Made by a program: the position numbers and the translations under genes. The notes under the pieces were generated by a model that saw only the letters and a program-made list of their open reading frames with translations, did not search any database and had not been told where the DNA came from. 34,041 nucleotides of DNA from JAGNNV01 sp031392925 (lineage in GTDB: Bacteria; Acidobacteriota; Vicinamibacteria; Fen-336; JAGNNV01): the NCBI GenBank assembly GCA_031392925.1, contig JANMVV010000377.1, positions 1-34,041 on the forward strand. Reading direction: 5' to 3'. Shown here piece after piece: positions 14,978 to 20,880 of the stretch. How positions within the stretch are numbered: position 1 is the stretch's first letter; each line of letters opens with the position of its first letter.

Positions 14978-17059
14978 ATGAAAAAAACTGTCCGTTCCTC
15001 CTCCGACGCCTTCCTTGGCCGCGTGGTCGGCCATCCCGCGGGTTTCGCGTTCGTGAACCCCCTTCCCGGAAGCTCCGACGCTCCGCCCAATCCGACCCTC
15101 AAGGTCGACCTCGAACTCTTGCGCGGCGCCTCTCATGGCGACACCGTGATGGCGCGGGTCGTGGGCCAGACCGACAAGGGCTACACCGGCGAAGTGCTGA
15201 AGATCGTCGAGCACGCGGTGAAGCGGGTGGTCGGGCGATATGAGGTGTCGCGCGGCCACGCCCATGTGGTTCCGTTCGATCGTCGCCTCTTCCAGAACGT
15301 CCAGGTCCCTTCCTTCGACGAGTCCCTGGGATTGAGCGACGGCGACATGGTCGTCCTCCGCATCACCCGCACGCCCACCGCCACGCGGGCCGCGGCCGGC
15401 GAAGTCGTCGAGCGTCTCGGCCGGATGGACGAGCCCGGCGTCGATCTCAAGGTGATCCTCGCCCAGTACGAACTCACCGCAGAGTTCCCGGCGAACGTGG
15501 TGGCTGAAACCGAGGCCGCCGCGTCTTTGGTGCCGGAGAGTGAGATCGCAAAGCGTTCCGATTTTCGTCCGTGGACCACCATCACCATCGATCCCGAGAC
15601 CGCGAAGGACCATGACGACGCCATCAGCATCGCGCGCCACTCGAACGGCAACTACGTCCTCGCGGTTCACATCGCCGACGTGGCCTACTACGTCCGCGAG
15701 GGCTCGGCCCTCGACGCCTGCGCTTACGAGCGCGGGAACTCCGTCTACTTCCCGGGCTTCGTGGTGCCGATGCTGCCGCACGCTCTGTCGAGCCGCATCT
15801 GCAGCCTGGTGGAGGGCGAGAACCGTCTCACCCAGAGCGCGGTGATGGAAATCAATCACCAGGGCCTGGTGGTCGACGCCCGGTTCCATGACGGCGTCAT
15901 CAAGTCCGCGGGCAAACTTGCATACAAGGACGCCCAGGCCATCCTCGACGGCGATGCCGCGGCCCGTGCGAAGTTCCCGCAGGCGGTGGAGACGGTCGAG
16001 CTTTCGGCCGAACTCGCGCGCATCCTCAACCAGGCTCGCAAGGATCGCGGCTCCCTCGACTTCGACCTGCCCGAGCCGGAGCTGCAGCTCGATCCGCTCG
16101 GCGTGGTCGAGAACATCACGTCGAATCCGCGTCTGTTCGCCATGCGCATGATCGAGGAGTTCATGCTTATCGCCAACGAGGCGGTGGCGAAGGCGCTGTC
16201 CGAAAAGCAGGTGGCCACGCTCTATCGCATCCACGAGTCGCCCGACCCGGATCGCCTCGAGGAGTATCTCGAACTCGTGCGGACGTTCGGCCTGAAGGTC
16301 ACCGCTGATCTCGAGCATCCGCAGGGCAAGGATTTCCAGCGCATCCTTCGTCAGGTGGAAGGGCGGCCCGAAGAGCGCCTGCTCACGTACCTGATGCTGC
16401 GCACCCAGCGGCTCGCCCGATATTGCCCCGAGAATCTCGGACACTTCGGTCTCGCGAGCGAGAACTATCTCCACTTCACGAGCCCCATCCGCCGGTATCC
16501 CGACCTCGTGGCCCATCGCGCCCTGCGCGCTCTGCGCCATGGCAAGGACCCCGCGCAGGTGACCTGGCCGCTCGAGGAGATGGCGGCGCACCTCGGCGAG
16601 ACCGAGCGCAAGGCTTCGGATGCCGAACGCGATCTCACCGACTGGAAGAAGGCCCGGTTCATGTCGTCCCGGGTGGGCGAGACGTTTCAGGGCGTCATCT
16701 CCAGCGTCACGCCGTTTGGCCTGTTCGTGCAGCTCGCGGACATCTTCGTCGAAGGTCTCGTCCACATCACCACGATGGCGGACGACTACTACATGTTCCG
16801 CGATACCGATCACGCGCTGCGCGGTGAGCGGACCAAGCGGACGTTCAAGCTCGGCGACCGCGTCGAGGTTCAGGTCATCAAGGTGGACATGGATCGGCGC
16901 CAGGTGAATCTGGCCCTCACCGACATCTTGAAGCGCATGGCCAAGCCCGAGGTCGCGCAGAAGGTGCAGACGGCGCGGCGGACGCCGAGAAGCGCGCCGG
17001 CCGCGGATCAGGGGCCGGTTCGCCGGACCACGCGCACGCGCTCGAAACGGTCGCGGTAG
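14978..17059 (+). CDS. rnr: Ribonuclease R (RNB-family 3'-5' exoribonuclease)
   Basis: A 693-residue RNase R/VacB. N-terminal cold-shock-like RNA-binding folds (about 10-150) include GRVVGHPAGFAFVNP and DKGYTGEVLKIVEHA. The RNB domain carries the catalytic acidic cluster IDPETAKDHDDAIS (204-217; Asp205, Asp211, Asp213 and Asp214), HIADVAYYVREGS, FPGFVVPMLPHALSS and SPIRRYPDLVAHRAL. An S1 domain lies at about 567-648 (GVISSVTPFGLFVQL), and a basic Arg-rich tail closes the protein, a feature that helps RNase R open structured RNA. It degrades structured RNA processively in the cytoplasm and works in rRNA and mRNA quality control. ATG 14978 is preferred over TTG 14942 because a Lys-rich start fits the family; the ribosome binding site is weak. 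Confidence 0.96.
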   Translation: MKKTVRSSSDAFLGRVVGHPAGFAFVNPLPGSSDAPPNPTLKVDLELLRGASHGDTVMARVVGQTDKGYTGEVLKIVEHAVKRVVGRYEVSRGHAHVVPFDRRLFQNVQVPSFDESLGLSDGDMVVLRITRTPTATRAAAGEVVERLGRMDEPGVDLKVILAQYELTAEFPANVVAETEAAASLVPESEIAKRSDFRPWTTITIDPETAKDHDDAISIARHSNGNYVLAVHIADVAYYVREGSALDACAYERGNSVYFPGFVVPMLPHALSSRICSLVEGENRLTQSAVMEINHQGLVVDARFHDGVIKSAGKLAYKDAQAILDGDAAARAKFPQAVETVELSAELARILNQARKDRGSLDFDLPEPELQLDPLGVVENITSNPRLFAMRMIEEFMLIANEAVAKALSEKQVATLYRIHESPDPDRLEEYLELVRTFGLKVTADLEHPQGKDFQRILRQVEGRPEERLLTYLMLRTQRLARYCPENLGHFGLASENYLHFTSPIRRYPDLVAHRALRALRHGKDPAQVTWPLEEMAAHLGETERKASDAERDLTDWKKARFMSSRVGETFQGVISSVTPFGLFVQLADIFVEGLVHITTMADDYYMFRDTDHALRGERTKRTFKLGDRVEVQVIKVDMDRRQVNLALTDILKRMAKPEVAQKVQTARRTPRSAPAADQGPVRRTTRTRSKRSR

Positions 17060-17065
17060 GCAATC

Positions 17066-17533
17066 CTAGCGGTCGAGGCTCGCGAGCCTGTCGCGGATGT
17101 CTTCGCGGGCGGCCCGACCTTCGAACCGCAGTCCGCTGACCAGGCGCGCCGTCGCTTCCGCCTTGGTGGGCGTGTCGAGTCGAACATCCTCCACGGTCAG
17201 GTCGCACACGGCTGTGCCGGGCTGGAGGGGCCGTGGCCCCATCAGCGCGCGCGTCTTGATCACACACGCGAGATCGGCGTCGTAGATCGCGAGGGTCGCC
17301 GACGCGCGCAGGCGCAGGTTTTCCGCGGACTGGCTCGTCTCAGCCACGGCCACCCGAAGATGGGTGCTCGACGCCACGAAGACCTCGTCGCGCGCGAGCA
17401 TCATGACGTGGGGACGCAGGGTCCCGTCGACGGTGATGAGCAAGAGGGCGTGATCGCCTCCTTCGGAGCGGATCCAGGCGGCGATTCTATCGGGGAGAGA
17501 GGTCTGCGGAGTTGGCGTCATCACGGAATCCAT
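17066..17533 (-). CDS. Pyridoxamine-phosphate-oxidase-like FMN split-barrel protein
   Basis: A 155-residue protein that looks like a flavin-reductase/PNPOx split-barrel: LLLITVDGTLRPHVMMLARDEVFVASSTHLRVAVAETSQSAENLR at 30-74 follows the family's beta pattern of substrate-side strands, a small loop and a helix. No Cys pair or known enzyme signature lets me name the reaction; such proteins bind FMN, F420 or haem and reduce diverse small molecules. Start choice is uncertain: ATG 17533 has GGAGAG only three bases before it, while ATG 17521 in the same frame has the spacing on the long side. It is divergent from the outer-membrane gene at 17569 with 35 bases between, so the promoters overlap. It converges on rnr with a six-base gap. 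Confidence 0.7.
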   Translation of the reverse strand: MDSVMTPTPQTSLPDRIAAWIRSEGGDHALLLITVDGTLRPHVMMLARDEVFVASSTHLRVAVAETSQSAENLRLRASATLAIYDADLACVIKTRALMGPRPLQPGTAVCDLTVEDVRLDTPTKAEATARLVSGLRFEGRAAREDIRDRLASLDR

Positions 17534-17550
17534 TCTCTCCGGTCACTTCG

Positions 17551-17556
17551 TATAAT
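17551..17556 (+). promoter_or_regulatory. Candidate -10 box TATAAT before the barrel gene
   Basis: A perfect TATAAT ends 12 bases before ATG 17569, so transcription would begin about five bases before the start codon. No Shine-Dalgarno sequence lies in between, which fits a near-leaderless mRNA. No good -35 box is visible. The same AT-rich spot could serve the divergent split-barrel gene. Confidence 0.5.
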
Positions 17557-17568
17557 GCCTGATCCCTC

Positions 17569-18387
17569 ATGTCCAAGAATCGCCCGACCTTCGTTTCCTC
17601 TTTGACCCTGGCTCTCATCCTCGCGGTCGGGCTTCCGGTCTCGAGCGTCCGCGCGCAGGAGGCTCCAGCCCCTCCGCCCGCTCCCGGCAAACCCGGCGCC
17701 ACTGACCCGCTTGAACTCCTGCCCGCGATCGGGAAGATCGGCGCCGAGGTCGGATTGCACGGCGGCTGGTCCCAGAATCCATACTCGCTGGGCGCGGGAG
17801 CACAGGGCGCCGGCTTCATCAACCTGCCGCTCAAAAAACTCGGCGGGGGGGTCCTCTCCTACGAGATCTCCCTTCGTTTCGCGCGGAGCACGAGCGATCC
17901 GATCACGATCACGAATCCCATAGCCTTCGTCGCGAATCTCGCGGCCACCGGACGGGGCGACGTCGGGCCATTCCCCTATCGGCGAGTCGTCCGGTCGGAG
18001 GGTTCGATCTTCATGGTCGAGCCCTTCGGCTTGAAGTACGCGATCCACTCCCTCGGTCGCTTCCGGCCGTACGCGGTGGCAGGCGTCGGCGTGGGAGTGG
18101 TGATCACCAAGGAAGTGCCCGAGGCCGACGAGAGCCTCGTATTCACCGGCACCGCGCCCTTCGACGCGGATCTCATCGCAGGCCTGGTGGCCCAGGCAAA
18201 GGAGCTCGAAGCTCTCGGGCGCCCGACCGGCCAGGGCAATATCGAGGTGTCGGGGCATGTGGGCGCGGGTTTCGAGTACCGGCTGAGTGCCGGCTTCTCG
18301 TTTCAGGCCGACTACCGTTTCACGAAGCTCTCCGGCAAGAACTCGTCGATGCAGATCGTGAGCGCGGGCTTCGGGATTCACTTCTGA
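17569..18387 (+). CDS. Outer-membrane beta-barrel protein
   Basis: A 272-residue exported protein. Residues 1-29 are a signal peptide (SLTLALILAVGLPVSSVRA). After a Pro-rich stretch (31-44) come alternating strands of an eight-stranded OmpA/OmpW-like barrel: KIGAEVGLHGGWSQNP, RFRPYAVAGVGVGVVI, VSGHVGAGFEYRLSAGFSFQADYRF and the last strand SAGFGIHF, ending in Phe as the outer-membrane assembly machinery prefers. No periplasmic domain or enzyme motif. It opens a three-gene unit with two Tat-exported proteins; the next ATG overlaps this stop in TGATG. The three may work together in the envelope. Function unknown. Confidence 0.8.
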   Translation: MSKNRPTFVSSLTLALILAVGLPVSSVRAQEAPAPPPAPGKPGATDPLELLPAIGKIGAEVGLHGGWSQNPYSLGAGAQGAGFINLPLKKLGGGVLSYEISLRFARSTSDPITITNPIAFVANLAATGRGDVGPFPYRRVVRSEGSIFMVEPFGLKYAIHSLGRFRPYAVAGVGVGVVITKEVPEADESLVFTGTAPFDADLIAGLVAQAKELEALGRPTGQGNIEVSGHVGAGFEYRLSAGFSFQADYRFTKLSGKNSSMQIVSAGFGIHF

Positions 18388-18893
18388 TGCCGGGGAGGTC
18401 AGGCGCTGGGACAACGAGACGCGATCTGCTCAGTCGAAGTGCCGCTCTGGCCGCCGCCGCCATCGTCCTCTTCGGGCCGGGCCGATCCGTCCTCGCGAAG
18501 GACTACGCATCGAGGCGCGAGGCGCTCGACGCGCTCGATCGTCTCGCCGCGGTCTGCGGGATGCGCCTGGGAACCGTGCGAAGGTTGCGAGCGGGGGCGG
18601 ATGGGCTCGCCTCTCGCTTTCTCACCACGTTGAAGCGGCATCGCGCGACCCGCGAAGAGGTGCGTCGCAGGTTCTTCCTGCCCGGGGGCGCGGATCCCGG
18701 CTCGCAGGTGGGCGAGGTGGATGCGGATCTTCCGGCGCTGCGCCAGTCTCTCGACGACCTGATGATTGCCTACGCGGAGAGCCTGCCGGTGTTCGGCGAC
18801 TCGACCGTGGTGTCGCGCCTGGCCACGGACATGGTCGAGGTCTCGAAACTGCGAACCGTAGTCGACCTCTGGGTCACGGCCGAGGAGTCATGA
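18387..18893 (+). CDS. Tat-exported helical protein of unknown function
   Basis: A 168-residue protein I do not recognise. It starts with a twin-arginine-type leader, TTRRDLLSRSAALAAAAIVLF (RR at 11-12), with a likely cut after VLA at 37. The mature part is mainly helical and charged (RREALDALDRLAAVCGMRLGTVRRL, then ALRQSLDDLMIAYAESL and LATDMVEVSKLRTVVDLWV), about four helices long, but the Glu/His ligand pattern of a ferritin-like bundle is missing. One Cys is present at about residue 57. It overlaps the barrel gene by TGATG and the ferritin-like gene by ATGA, so all three should be translated together. Possibly a structural partner of the ferritin-like protein, which is inference. Confidence 0.75.
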   Translation: MPGRSGAGTTRRDLLSRSAALAAAAIVLFGPGRSVLAKDYASRREALDALDRLAAVCGMRLGTVRRLRAGADGLASRFLTTLKRHRATREEVRRRFFLPGGADPGSQVGEVDADLPALRQSLDDLMIAYAESLPVFGDSTVVSRLATDMVEVSKLRTVVDLWVTAEES

Positions 18894-19414
18894 GCGCCTC
18901 GAACCCGCGACGTGATTTCATTCGCCGCGCCTTCATCAACGCGGGCGCGTCAATGGCCGTCCTCCATCTCCTCGAAGGCCGTGCCGAAGCGCTGCCGAAG
19001 AACGAGGAGACCGACATCGCGATCCTGAACGCGGCTCTCGGCCTCGAGCACGAAGCGATCGGCCTCTACGCAGACGCTTTGTCCAGGAACCTCGTGCCCA
19101 CCGGCCTGCGCGAGTACGCGGTGGAGTTCAAGGGCGCGCACGAGGGTCACCGCGACACCCAGGTCGAAATCCTCCGCGAGCGCGGCGTCACCGCCGTCGC
19201 CCCGCACCAGGTGGACCCGATCCGCGAAGCGACCGCCGGCGACGCCGTCATCCGCCGCCTGCTCTCCATCGAAGCCGCCGCCGAGTCCGCATACCTCCGC
19301 CTCATCGGCCAGATCCGCACCAGCGACTATCTCCTCTCCGCCGGCTTCATCGTCGTCGACGAAGCGCGCCATCAAACGATCTGGCGCCGCGCCCTCGGAT
19401 TGTCCATCTATTGA
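18890..19414 (+). CDS. Tat-exported ferritin-like protein
   Basis: A 174-residue protein with a twin-arginine leader (NPRRDFIRRAF, RR at 7-8) and a ferritin-like four-helix bundle. Candidate metal ligands occur once per helix: GLEHEAIGLY (Glu53-Glu55), AHEGHRDTQVEIL (His84-His87), SIEAAAESAYLRLI (Glu128 and Glu132) and VVDEARHQTIW (Glu158 and His161, an ExxH). Folding before export through Tat would let it carry metal already loaded. Related Tat ferritin-like proteins are often annotated DUF4439 or Ferritin_2 and may oxidise or store iron or manganese, or act on peroxide; which of these applies is not shown. Its ATGA overlaps the preceding gene. After it the 240-base gap is filled by a palindromic repeat pair. 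Confidence 0.82.
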   Translation: MSASNPRRDFIRRAFINAGASMAVLHLLEGRAEALPKNEETDIAILNAALGLEHEAIGLYADALSRNLVPTGLREYAVEFKGAHEGHRDTQVEILRERGVTAVAPHQVDPIREATAGDAVIRRLLSIEAAAESAYLRLIGQIRTSDYLLSAGFIVVDEARHQTIWRRALGLSIY

Positions 19415-19423
19415 TTGACCTAG

Positions 19424-19472
19424 CGTCATTGCGAGGGCTCAGTCCGTTTGGCACCGGCCCGAAGCAACCCCC
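19424..19472 (-). repeat. Interspersed palindromic repeat, copy B
   Basis: Reverse complement of copy A, about 45 of 49 bases identical by eye, from GGGGGTTGCTTCGGG to CTCGCAATGACG. It lies 10 bases after the ferritin-like stop and faces copy C in the opposite direction. Confidence 0.8.
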
Positions 19473-19527
19473 GCCTGCCCCTACCAGGCCTGCAGGTCCG
19501 CGGCCCGCTGGCTGGTAGTGGTGGGAC

Positions 19528-19572
19528 GGGGTTGCTTCGGCGGTCGCCTTCGGCTCCCTCCTCGCAATGACG
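19528..19572 (+). repeat. Interspersed palindromic repeat, copy C (shorter variant)
   Basis: A 45-base version with the same ends, GGGGTTGCTTCGG and CTCGCAATGACG, but a different centre (CGGTCGCCTTCGGCTCCCTC). The conserved ends and variable middle mark this as a family defined by its termini, as expected for REP- or MITE-like elements. Confidence 0.75.
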
Positions 19573-19636
19573 AGAGGTCAGGCGGGGCTTGGCGGGGTGG
19601 AGCCACGTGAGTGGGGCGTCAGACGGCTGCGCGACC

Positions 19637-19642
19637 TAGAAT
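19637..19642 (+). promoter_or_regulatory. Candidate -10 box TAGAAT before the FmdB gene
   Basis: TAGAAT lies with 12 bases between it and ATG 19655, the same spacing as TATAAT before the barrel gene at 17569. No Shine-Dalgarno sequence is present in the C-rich leader, so the mRNA would have a leader of about five bases. Confidence 0.45.
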
Positions 19643-19654
19643 CGGGTTCCCCCC

Positions 19655-20182
19655 ATGCCGATCTACGAGTTCTACTGTTCGTCGTGCCATACCGTCTTCA
19701 ACTTCCTTTCGAAGCGGATCAACACGGACGCCGTGCCCGCGTGTCCGAAGTGCGGGAAGGCCACGTGGCGCAAGCCTTCCACGTTCGCGATGTCGCGGAA
19801 CCGGCCTGAGCCGAAGGCCGGCGAAGGCGCTCCTGGCGCGGGCGGCCACGAGATGGATCCCTTCGCGAACATGGACGAATCGCAGCTCGAGTCCGCGATG
19901 GAGTCTCTCGCCTCCGAGGCCGACGGGATCGACGAGAACGACCCGCGACAGGCCGCGAACGTGATGCGCAAGCTCTTCGACGCCACCGGCATGCCGCTCG
20001 GCGGTGGAATGCAGGAAGCGCTCAAGCGGATGGAGTCGGGCGAGGATCCCGAGAAGATCGAGGAAGACATGGGCGACCTGCTCGAGGCGGATCCCTTCGC
20101 GGGTGAGGCTGCGAAGAAGTCCACCGAACGGCGGATTCCCGAGCGACCGGCGGCGCACGACCCGCACCTGTACGAGATGTGA
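19655..20182 (+). CDS. FmdB-family zinc-ribbon protein
   Basis: A 175-residue cytoplasmic protein. The first 45 residues are an FmdB-type zinc ribbon: MPIYEFYCSSC with Cys8 and Cys11, then CPKCGK with Cys30 and Cys33, a four-Cys zinc site. The remaining 130 residues are acidic with Met-rich helices (DPFANMDESQLESAMESLASEA and DPEKIEEDMGDLL), longer than in most FmdB proteins, which are about 70-110 residues. The family is named after a putative regulator in formamidase operons; its biochemical role is not settled. The next gene starts within its stop (GTGA), so this protein and the secreted cupredoxin are probably co-translated. Confidence 0.85.
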   Translation: MPIYEFYCSSCHTVFNFLSKRINTDAVPACPKCGKATWRKPSTFAMSRNRPEPKAGEGAPGAGGHEMDPFANMDESQLESAMESLASEADGIDENDPRQAANVMRKLFDATGMPLGGGMQEALKRMESGEDPEKIEEDMGDLLEADPFAGEAAKKSTERRIPERPAAHDPHLYEM

Positions 20183-20880
20183 ACCGCCGGGCGCTTGCGT
20201 CGGGACTTCTCCTTGCTCTGGGGATGTCGGCTTCTGCCTTTCAGGTTTTACCTCCCCCGCGCGGCGGCGGCGCCACGCTCTTCGGAAAGATCACCCTGCT
20301 CCTGCCGCCCAAGGTCAAGATCGATCCCGGCGGTTCGGTGGTGTGGATTCCCGGCCTGACCCTGAACACCCCCGCGGCGTCCGCGAACACCGTGACCTCG
20401 AAGGACAAGCGCTTCGATCCGCGGGTTCTCGCGGTGCCGGCCGGGACCAAAGTGAAGTTTCCAAACGTCGACTCCATCTATCACAACGCCTTCTCCCTGA
20501 GCCCCGGCAACTCCTTCGACATGGGCCTTTATCGCAAGGGCGCCTTCCGCGACGTGGTGATGAAAAACCCCGGCCTCGTCCGCGTCTATTGCAACATCCA
20601 TCCCGACATGGCCGCGTCCGTGGTGGTCGTCGACGGCAACGCGTTTTCGGTGGCGCAGGCCGACGGCTCGTATCGCATCGAGGGAATTTCTCCGGGCCGG
20701 CACGAAGTCCACATCTGGAGCGACCTGGCCGGGGAGCAGGTTGTGACCCTGAGCTTCGAGGAGGGCAGCGCCACCGACTGGAGTCCGGAGCTCGACGCCA
20801 CGAAGTACCGGCGCGTCGAGCACACCAACAAGCACGGCAAGGCCTACCCGAAGGCGAAGAACGATGCCGACCGGTACTGA
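20179..20880 (+). CDS. Secreted cupredoxin (plastocyanin-like) protein
   Basis: A 233-residue exported protein. A signal peptide covers about 1-20 (ALASGLLLALGMSASA). Residues about 36-150 look like a type I copper fold: VPAGTKVKFPNVDSIYHNAFSLS gives His102, and VYCNIHPDMAA gives Cys138, His141 and Met144 in the C-x2-H-x2-M spacing of amicyanin-like proteins. All four copper ligands are present, so it should hold a blue copper centre and carry electrons or copper in the periplasm. Residues 150-205 resemble a carboxypeptidase-regulatory-like fold (GSYRIEGISPGRHEVHIWSD), a frequent companion. GTG 20179 overlaps the FmdB stop, and the receptor kinase begins 17 bases before this gene ends, suggesting coupled expression. 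Confidence 0.88.
   Translation: MNRRALASGLLLALGMSASAFQVLPPPRGGGATLFGKITLLLPPKVKIDPGGSVVWIPGLTLNTPAASANTVTSKDKRFDPRVLAVPAGTKVKFPNVDSIYHNAFSLSPGNSFDMGLYRKGAFRDVVMKNPGLVRVYCNIHPDMAASVVVVDGNAFSVAQADGSYRIEGISPGRHEVHIWSDLAGEQVVTLSFEEGSATDWSPELDATKYRRVEHTNKHGKAYPKAKNDADRY

Larger units (their letters stand above)
19424..19572. repeat. Imperfect inverted repeat formed by copies B and C
   Basis: Copies B and C point toward each other around a 55-base centre. The similarity extends inward: CTACCAG (19481-19487) mirrors CTGGTAG (19511-19517). The whole 149 bases could fold as one long hairpin in RNA or as a cruciform. Most of the 240-base gap 19415-19654 is this element; the remainder holds the FmdB promoter. 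Likely effects are transcription termination for the ferritin-like operon and mRNA 3'-end protection, by analogy with REP/BIME elements. Confidence 0.65.

Noticed and set aside
14975..16813. A 612-codon minus-strand frame opposite RNase R
   Set aside because: RNase R is complete and well conserved in the plus strand; the antisense product is low-complexity and unlike any family.
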